Positions 63,886 to 64,000 of a stretch of 64,000 nucleotides of DNA are shown here, piece by piece. The stretch is from an uncultured Sutterella sp. (GTDB lineage Bacteria; Pseudomonadota; Gammaproteobacteria; Burkholderiales; Burkholderiaceae_F): positions 18,030 to 82,029 of the forward strand of contig CASEFX010000014.1 of NCBI GenBank assembly GCA_949287305.1, written 5' to 3'. The position numbers were made by a program, and so were the translations under genes. Positions within the stretch are counted from its first letter, which is position 1. Every line of letters begins with the position of its first letter. The notes below the pieces were generated by a model, which did not search any database, had not been told where the DNA came from, and saw only the letters and a list, made by a program, of their open reading frames with translations.

Positions 63886-64000
63886 CTACGGCCAGCAGTC
63901 GACGGGAACCGTGTGCTCCTTCCGTGGCTTGATCTTGAGAAGCTTGTAAATTTCATTGTGCCCCTTGGTTGGCTCCGACGGTATCACCACGTTCTCATAG
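63886..64000 (-). CDS. C-terminal end of an unidentified gene
   Basis: 37 codons run from the window edge to a TAG at 63886-63888, reading YENVVIPSEPTKGHNEI then YKLLKIKPRKEHTVPVDCWP. The rest lies outside. The basic, His- and Trp-containing end is not enough to name the family. Confidence 0.45.
   Translation of the reverse strand, partial: YENVVIPSEPTKGHNEIYKLLKIKPRKEHTVPVDCWP

Noticed and set aside
1..64000. CRISPR arrays, rRNA, tRNA genes
   Set aside because: No regularly spaced repeats, no tRNA cloverleaf-like sequence and no rRNA segments were recognised by eye.

Overview
The window reads as a chromosomal segment of a Gram-negative, high-GC betaproteobacterium, most probably from the Sutterellaceae (Sutterella or a relative). 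This is an inference from four things: a Burkholderiales-type trimeric porin, a SlmA-like regulator, many anaerobic redox enzymes (molybdopterin oxidoreductase, FMN-domain fumarate-reductase-like flavoprotein, FeFe hydrogenase with rubrerythrin), and outer-membrane and lipoproteins with classical signals. No rRNA, tRNA or CRISPR was seen. Genes are short operons on both strands, most separated by clear stem-loop terminators.

Layout. 0-8 kb: a 5'-truncated hypothetical gene, a malY/aldehyde dehydrogenase pair, a Mop molybdate-binding protein, and the first of two 527-aa AAA-like/PD-(D/E)XK proteins. 8-12 kb: a gene-poor stretch, a glycosyltransferase 9, and an isochorismatase broken by a run of 14 G and flanked by two copies of a structured repeat. 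12-18 kb: a tandem AAA+ ATPase, then a NYN/LOTUS gene split by a 1,617-bp element that carries only iscB. The element has 23-bp terminal inverted repeats and an 8-bp target duplication. 18-26 kb: htpG behind a heat-shock-type promoter, a tyrosine-codon attenuator before a solitary TrpX-like binding protein, a ZIP metal transporter, and a dnaQ/DUF2156/iron-alcohol dehydrogenase operon. 26-36 kb: a two-subunit molybdenum oxidoreductase, gdx behind a guanidine-II riboswitch, an Arg/Asp-repeat protein, a carboxylesterase, a probable small RNA, slmA and two lipoproteins.

36-45 kb: a single open frame joining an FeFe hydrogenase to a double-rubredoxin rubrerythrin, an autotransporter, a cyclophilin-like protein, a metallo-beta-lactamase-fold protein and an M20 amidohydrolase. 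45-54 kb: purL, the second AAA-like/PD-(D/E)XK protein, elaA, a CMD-family protein, an HMA metal-binding protein behind a Fur-like box, an MFS transporter and a porin. 54-64 kb: an SGNH-like protein, the FMN/FAD flavoprotein, an AEC transporter, an AlaX-like editing protein, an AbrB-type protein, an N-terminally short RecD2-like helicase, a periplasmic isoaspartyl peptidase, and the end of an unidentified gene.

Themes. Anaerobic respiration and oxygen defence dominate the enzyme content. RNA-level control is unusually visible: a guanidine-II riboswitch, a Tyr attenuator, a candidate sRNA and a repeated leader-like structure. The two most unusual loci are the transposase-less iscB element inside the NYN gene and the hydrogenase-rubrerythrin reading frame. 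Coordinates and motifs were read by eye; no search or folding program was run.
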